From an uncultured Bacteroidales bacterium (GTDB lineage Bacteria > Bacteroidota > Bacteroidia > Bacteroidales > Paludibacteraceae): 64,000 nt of DNA. Under the pieces are notes generated by a model that was not told the DNA's origin, did no database searches, and worked only from the letters and a program-made list of their open reading frames with translations. The stretch covers positions 1 through 64,000 of the forward strand of contig CAMOJA010000006.1 of NCBI GenBank assembly GCA_946616535.1. The letters run 5' to 3'. Both the position numbers and the translations under genes were made by a program. The first letter of the stretch is position 1. Every line of letters begins with the position of its first letter. Shown piece after piece: positions 60,417-64,000 of the stretch.

Positions 60417-61343
60417 ATGGAAACGAAGAAAAAACTTAAATCATCAACTGCTTATCTTTTCAACTGCTATATTTGGCTGTTGAATACCATCGCACGCGGT
60501 CCTATTTCACGCGCGGCGATAGATGAGAAATGGGCACACTCGTCCGTAAACGAGTACAAACAGGACTATCTCCCGGAGAGTAATTTCCATCGCTGGAAAA
60601 GCACGGTTGAAATGCTTTTTGATGTCCATATCAAATGCAATGCCTATAATGAGTATTATATTGAAGAGGCATCTGACTTACGCGGCGCAGATCTGCGCTT
60701 GCGCTTATTGAACCTTATGTCTATGGATAGCCTGCTTAAAGACAGCAAGGAACTATCCGACCAGATTCTATTTGAGCCAATACCGTCCGGAGAAAAGTTC
60801 CTTGCGCCTATCATTGAAGCCCTGCGCGATAAGACAGCTATAGAAATGACTTATCAAGGCTTTACAAAGGACTATCCCGCAACATTCATCGTTGAGCCAT
60901 ATTGTCTCAAGATGTTCAAGCAACGTTGGTACGTATTGGCATATTCACCCGGTATAGATCAAACGTATTTGTATTCGCTTGACCGCATCCATGCCATTGA
61001 ACCGACTACGCAGAAATATAAGTTGCCCAAAGGCTTCAATGCAGAAGCTTATTTCAAAGACGCTTATGGTACTGCTGATTTGAATTACGAGCCGGTCGAG
61101 GTTAAAATATCCGTTTCAGCCGAGCAAGTACCTTATTTGCGTTCCTTGCCATTGCATACTTCGCAAGAAGAAATCGAAACAAATGAAGAATATTCTATCT
61201 TCCGGTATTTTATTATTCCGAGCACCGATTTCAAGCAGGAATTATACAAATACGGTTCCGATGTTGAGGTGCTTGCTCCAGAGGATATGAGAAAAGAATT
61301 TGCCAAAGATGCGGATAGAGTAAATAAAATGTATAACCACTAA
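60417..61343 (+). CDS. WYL-domain transcriptional regulator
   Basis: 308 aa from the ATG at 60417; GTG 60399 is too close to the predicted transcription start. An N-terminal helical DNA-binding-like region comes first. The WYL domain follows (about residues 140-210, IEMTYQGFTKDYPATFIVEP; MFKQRWYVLAY), then a C-terminal WCX-like extension. WYL proteins often regulate DNA-damage, phage-defence and CRISPR loci by binding a ligand. It lies 14 nt upstream of the UDG-like gene and may control it. Confidence 0.85.
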   Translation: METKKKLKSSTAYLFNCYIWLLNTIARGPISRAAIDEKWAHSSVNEYKQDYLPESNFHRWKSTVEMLFDVHIKCNAYNEYYIEEASDLRGADLRLRLLNLMSMDSLLKDSKELSDQILFEPIPSGEKFLAPIIEALRDKTAIEMTYQGFTKDYPATFIVEPYCLKMFKQRWYVLAYSPGIDQTYLYSLDRIHAIEPTTQKYKLPKGFNAEAYFKDAYGTADLNYEPVEVKISVSAEQVPYLRSLPLHTSQEEIETNEEYSIFRYFIIPSTDFKQELYKYGSDVEVLAPEDMRKEFAKDADRVNKMYNH

Positions 61344-61357
61344 ATAAATTTATCATT

Positions 61358-62191
61358 ATGGAAGATTATGTAGGAAAAAATCAGTGTATTCTTGACGAGT
61401 GGCGCGCAAAGTTCATCGAAAATAAGCAATTAGACGAAGAATATGATGGATGGAATTTAGATGAACTCTTTGCTGAAGATGGAATAATGAATAAAGGAGA
61501 ATTCTATCAGGAGAAAGGTATATGGAAGAGAAAGTTTAGTGGGAAGAACGTGGAAAATGAGAGTTGGTCGAAAGCTCCTCTTCGCATCTTGTTTCTTAGT
61601 AAGGATGAAAACCTATATGATTATAGTATTCCTGCATGGGATGTTCGTACAGAAACATTCTACTTGAAGGATACTGAAAGACGAGACACCATTTCAGATA
61701 GTTATTTCTATCAAAATGAGGCGTGCGCTTTATATGGTTTATTACATACAGACTTAGTTCACGGAATGATGCTATATGATAATATTACATGGGAAGATGC
61801 GTTGCATTTTTCGGATGATCAAATTTTTGCTCGTGTAAATTGCAAAAAAGAGGGAGGCGGATCGAATTGTACAAATTCCATGCTCAACAAAGCTGTTCGT
61901 GAGTATTTTGATTATTTATCTCGTCAGTTAAAGTTATTAGATGCAGACATTATCGTCTGCACAGGAAAAAATTCAGTTATTCACAAACTGAATGAGGTTT
62001 ATGAAGGAAAATTCAAGAGAGTTCCGGAAGCCCCAGAGGCTTGGTTCAATGAGGAAGAAAACAAACTTGCTATTGACTGCTACCATTTGAGTTGGCCATA
62101 TGCAAGTGTAGAAGACGAGATTTATAACTCTATACTACAACCATATTTTGCTTTCCTACAAATGCACCCTGATTTTGTTAAACATCGTTAA
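61358..62191 (+). CDS. Uncharacterised protein, possibly uracil-DNA-glycosylase-like fold
   Basis: 277 aa, no signal or membrane segment. It has an APLRILFLSKDEN block, NCKKEGGGSNCTNSMLNKAV, and LKLLDADIIVCTGKNSVIHKL, then YHLSWPYASVEDE near the C-terminus. The order (phosphate-loop-like start, central strand DIIVCTGK, then a late HxS-like motif) resembles the UDG superfamily, but the canonical GQDPY and HPSP are absent, so this is inference. It is co-directional with the WYL regulator (14 nt) and low in GC. No known family can be named. Confidence 0.5.
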   Translation: MEDYVGKNQCILDEWRAKFIENKQLDEEYDGWNLDELFAEDGIMNKGEFYQEKGIWKRKFSGKNVENESWSKAPLRILFLSKDENLYDYSIPAWDVRTETFYLKDTERRDTISDSYFYQNEACALYGLLHTDLVHGMMLYDNITWEDALHFSDDQIFARVNCKKEGGGSNCTNSMLNKAVREYFDYLSRQLKLLDADIIVCTGKNSVIHKLNEVYEGKFKRVPEAPEAWFNEEENKLAIDCYHLSWPYASVEDEIYNSILQPYFAFLQMHPDFVKHR

Positions 62192-62203
62192 TTAACAATA
62201 ACT

Positions 62204-62434
62204 ATGGCACATTGGAAAATTTCAGTAATTAGAACCGGAAATGTTAATACGGTTCGGTTGGAGAAAACTATGTTCGTGGAGATGATTACATCAAGTACAT
62301 CAGATCCTCTCCGCACTAATGTTAGCACCAGCCATCCGCAAATCGGAGCTCTTTTCATGAACAAGTACGGAGTTGACCTTTATAAGAAGGGTTTAATCTC
62401 TCCTACTAATCTTCGATCGGAAAGAATTTCATAA
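62204..62434 (+). CDS. Small conserved protein (76 aa)
   Basis: 76 aa, basic, starts MAHWKISVIRTGNVNTVRLE. It recalls small Bacteroidales proteins with an RTGNVNGVRLEKGM pattern, sometimes misannotated as a dehydrogenase; no enzyme motif is present. It lies 12 nt after the UDG-like gene and probably shares its mRNA. Function is unknown. Confidence 0.55.
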   Translation: MAHWKISVIRTGNVNTVRLEKTMFVEMITSSTSDPLRTNVSTSHPQIGALFMNKYGVDLYKKGLISPTNLRSERIS

Positions 62435-62453
62435 AAAATTCATTCTCCTCCAC

Positions 62454-62508
62454 TTTGTGGGAGTTTGGTTTTGTAATTTTGCAGCGTGATTCGTTTGGGT
62501 CACGCTGC
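62454..62508 (+). promoter_or_regulatory. N16 promoter with 5' stem-loop, cassette 2
   Basis: TTTG (62454-62457), 16 nt, TAATTTTG (62474-62481). It is followed by a perfect 9-bp hairpin GCAGCGTGA (62481-62489) / TCACGCTGC (62500-62508) at or near the predicted transcript 5' end. Drives the 62537 gene. Confidence 0.7.
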
Positions 62509-62536
62509 ATTATTATAATAATCAAATTAACAAGTT

Positions 62537-63148
62537 ATGAGAAAAGTAATTCTTTTTGGTCTGCTTCTCTACGTTGGAGTCGCAACCGCATTTGGACAGA
62601 AGTCCGCAGTTCAAGTATTTGGAGTCCCTTTCGGGAGTACTTATGAGGAGTTCTTAACCGCCTTTAAGGAAAAGGGCTTTACGGGAAAAACGTACATCTA
62701 TGAAGGAGGAAGTGATGTTGAAGTTAGTAGCATCTACGGCACTTTTATGACTTACGAGTGCTATATAGAAATGCGCGCAACCAAACTTACACACACTGTT
62801 TACAAGATTAAGATTTCCTTCTCCGTTACCGACAAGTATAAAGACATCCCCGGAATGGAGCAGTGTCGCGCTATCATTTCGCGCTTTGAGGAGAAGTATG
62901 GTAAAGCTACTTTGATCCAAAAGATGCACGGCGGTAAGGTCGTTCAAGATTTGGAAGAAAGTAGTGCGGCAATCTGGCATTTAGACGATAAGATTGATTT
63001 GGAGTTATTCTATCGAGGCTTTGATGATTGTAAGGTGACTTATGGGGGCAAGGAAGCACTGGATGGTATATTCCAGAAAGAAGTTGACCAATACAATCAG
63101 CAGAAAGCTCAGGAGATACAAAATCAACTATCCGGAAGCGATTTTTAA
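62537..63148 (+). CDS. Secreted hypothetical protein
   Basis: 203 aa. Signal peptide (residues 1-20, ending TAFGQ), then VQVFGVPFGSTYEEFLTAFK, an alpha/beta periplasmic domain without recognised motif, and a Gln-rich C-terminus. It is expressed from cassette 2. No neighbour explains a function. Confidence 0.6.
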   Translation: MRKVILFGLLLYVGVATAFGQKSAVQVFGVPFGSTYEEFLTAFKEKGFTGKTYIYEGGSDVEVSSIYGTFMTYECYIEMRATKLTHTVYKIKISFSVTDKYKDIPGMEQCRAIISRFEEKYGKATLIQKMHGGKVVQDLEESSAAIWHLDDKIDLELFYRGFDDCKVTYGGKEALDGIFQKEVDQYNQQKAQEIQNQLSGSDF

Positions 63149-63169
63149 TAAAAAATAATGCTCTGCCAC

Positions 63170-63221
63170 TTTGTGAACGAGCTGAGCAGTAATTTTGCAG
63201 CGTGATTCGAAAGTCACGCTG
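63170..63221 (+). promoter_or_regulatory. N16 promoter with 5' stem-loop, cassette 3
   Basis: TTTG (63170-63173), 16 nt, TAATTTTG (63190-63197). Hairpin CAGCGTGA (63198-63205) / TCACGCTG (63214-63221), then ATTTTTTT. The trailing T-run makes it look like an attenuator directly at the start of the transcript. Confidence 0.7.
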
Positions 63222-63243
63222 TATTTTTTTATATTGAAAGATT

Positions 63244-63510
63244 ATGACACCACAAGAAATCAACGACCAGCTTGAATTGCTGCGTCTTAAAGAACTCTTT
63301 ATGTCGGATATTAAGATCCGAAGCAAAATGGCTCATCTCTTGAGCGAAGAATGTGCCGCAGAAATTCCACCTTACAAGGAATTTTGTGAGTTTGCTCATT
63401 GCACTCCAGAGGTAGCCACAATGCTTACAAAAGTCACGCTCTATGATGTGATTCTTACTCCGGAAGAAATCGCAGCTGAACGAGAAAGATTAGAAAGGAT
63501 GAAACAATGA
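63244..63510 (+). CDS. Small hypothetical protein (88 aa)
   Basis: 88 aa, helical, polar, with an acidic N-terminal part and IAAERERLERMKQ at the end. No signal or motif. It begins 22 nt after cassette 3 and its stop overlaps the next start (ATGA), so the two are co-translated. Function is unknown. Confidence 0.55.
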   Translation: MTPQEINDQLELLRLKELFMSDIKIRSKMAHLLSEECAAEIPPYKEFCEFAHCTPEVATMLTKVTLYDVILTPEEIAAERERLERMKQ

Positions 63511-64000
63511 TACACTACAATGACAAATATCTTCGATATATAGAATGGGAGATACGGACTACTCATGATAATAGAATGGATATTGAGGATTATACCCAAT
63601 GTGAGTGTCTACTTGAATTGCGCCAAGATATTCTTAATGAGCAAGCGTTGGCAAACCAAAAATGTCTTATGCAGGATATTATAGCCTTTAATGATGCTCT
63701 GTATCTCGCTTTGCAAAAGATGTATGATCATGCGCATGAACTATACTCTCGAATGTCCGCATTTCAGCCAAATGTGGAATTAGTAGCCAATTGTTTTTTG
63801 TCAAAAGAGTATCCTTCTCTTCACCCATTTCAAAATGCTAGCAGGCAAGAATTATGGGATGCTTTGTGTGATACCGGTTGGAACTCATTGTATGATACCG
63901 GTGTGACGCGCAGTTTATACCTTCCTCAAAACTTGGAGGTTTCTTTCGAAGAGTTCATCGGCATGGACTGTAAACCGGATAATTGGAATGAGCGGTTGGA
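63507..64000 (+). CDS. Hypothetical protein, runs off the window (partial)
   Basis: At least 164 aa, open to the right edge. Starts MIHYNDKYLRYIEWEIRTTH and contains a helical region (DIIAFNDALYLALQKMYDHA). No signal peptide. It overlaps the 88-aa gene by 4 nt. No family recognised; the rest of the gene is outside the window. Confidence 0.55.
   Translation, partial: MIHYNDKYLRYIEWEIRTTHDNRMDIEDYTQCECLLELRQDILNEQALANQKCLMQDIIAFNDALYLALQKMYDHAHELYSRMSAFQPNVELVANCFLSKEYPSLHPFQNASRQELWDALCDTGWNSLYDTGVTRSLYLPQNLEVSFEEFIGMDCKPDNWNERL

Overview
The window is a chromosomal segment of a member of the Bacteroidota, most likely order Bacteroidales. The evidence is the 16S rRNA 5' end at position 1, promoters of the TTG-N20-TAnnTTTG type, long-form NusB, the Bacteroidota omega subunit, DUF3276, DUF4494, DUF3078 and DUF6029 proteins, a glsA/glsB-like glycine-lipid pair, Omp28-like lipoproteins, and short C-terminal tails resembling type IX secretion signals. 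I cannot place it to genus.

Layout. 1-615: start of a 16S rRNA gene (minus strand) with its leader and promoter. 0.6-5.5 kb: an overlapping minus-strand cluster of envelope proteins (two Omp28-like CxxC lipoproteins, a small tailed secreted protein, a DUF6029 barrel, a TlpA-like thioredoxin). 5.5-7.3 kb: pfkA, a SprT-like metalloprotein and a small unknown. 7.3-10.5 kb: a repeat-rich island with two multi-spanning membrane proteins whose promoter regions are copies of each other. 10.5-20.2 kb: dnaK, M16 protease-era, kbl-tdh (threonine to glycine) and gdhA. 20.4-25.9 kb: an outer-membrane TonB-type barrel, a small lipoprotein, and a histidine kinase-AraC pair. 25.9-30.8 kb: an ArsG/DsbD-like permease and trmN6 on plus; DUF3078, a coiled-coil protein, zapA and RNase Y on minus. 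31.2-37.3 kb: a large Ig-like surface protein followed by queF-queC-queD-queE (preQ1 pathway). 37.4-40.7 kb: pdxJ-exbB-exbD-tonB-DJ-1 on minus. 40.9-57.5 kb: a long plus-strand housekeeping run (bamD, rpoZ, coaBC; nusB, yajC, ybbR, a DegT aminotransferase, rpoN, PAP2-like, DUF4105, a phosphatase-like protein, DUF4494, glsA, glsB, yggS, a HAD phosphatase, and a ClpB lacking its N-domain). 57.5-64 kb: an AT-richer accessory region with RhuM, a DUF1016 nuclease bracketed by about 95-bp repeats, a WYL regulator, a UDG-like unknown and several small unknown proteins, the last running off the edge.

The most unusual property is the amount of short repeated DNA. Many gene junctions hold their own tandem repeat of 8-11 bp (up to 26 bp). 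Some repeats supply the stop or start codon of a neighbour. An 8-bp CGANATNT repeat recurs at five loci. A 15-bp word, TAAATGACCMAATGG, recurs at several loci, partly inside coding sequence. Palindromic elements are inserted in frame in queE, the TonB-type barrel and the DUF1016 gene.

The best candidates for something undescribed are the DUF1016/repeat array at 58.7-60.2 kb and the promoter-plus-5'-stem-loop cassettes at 60.4-63.2 kb. All assignments are from reading the sequence; no database search was possible.
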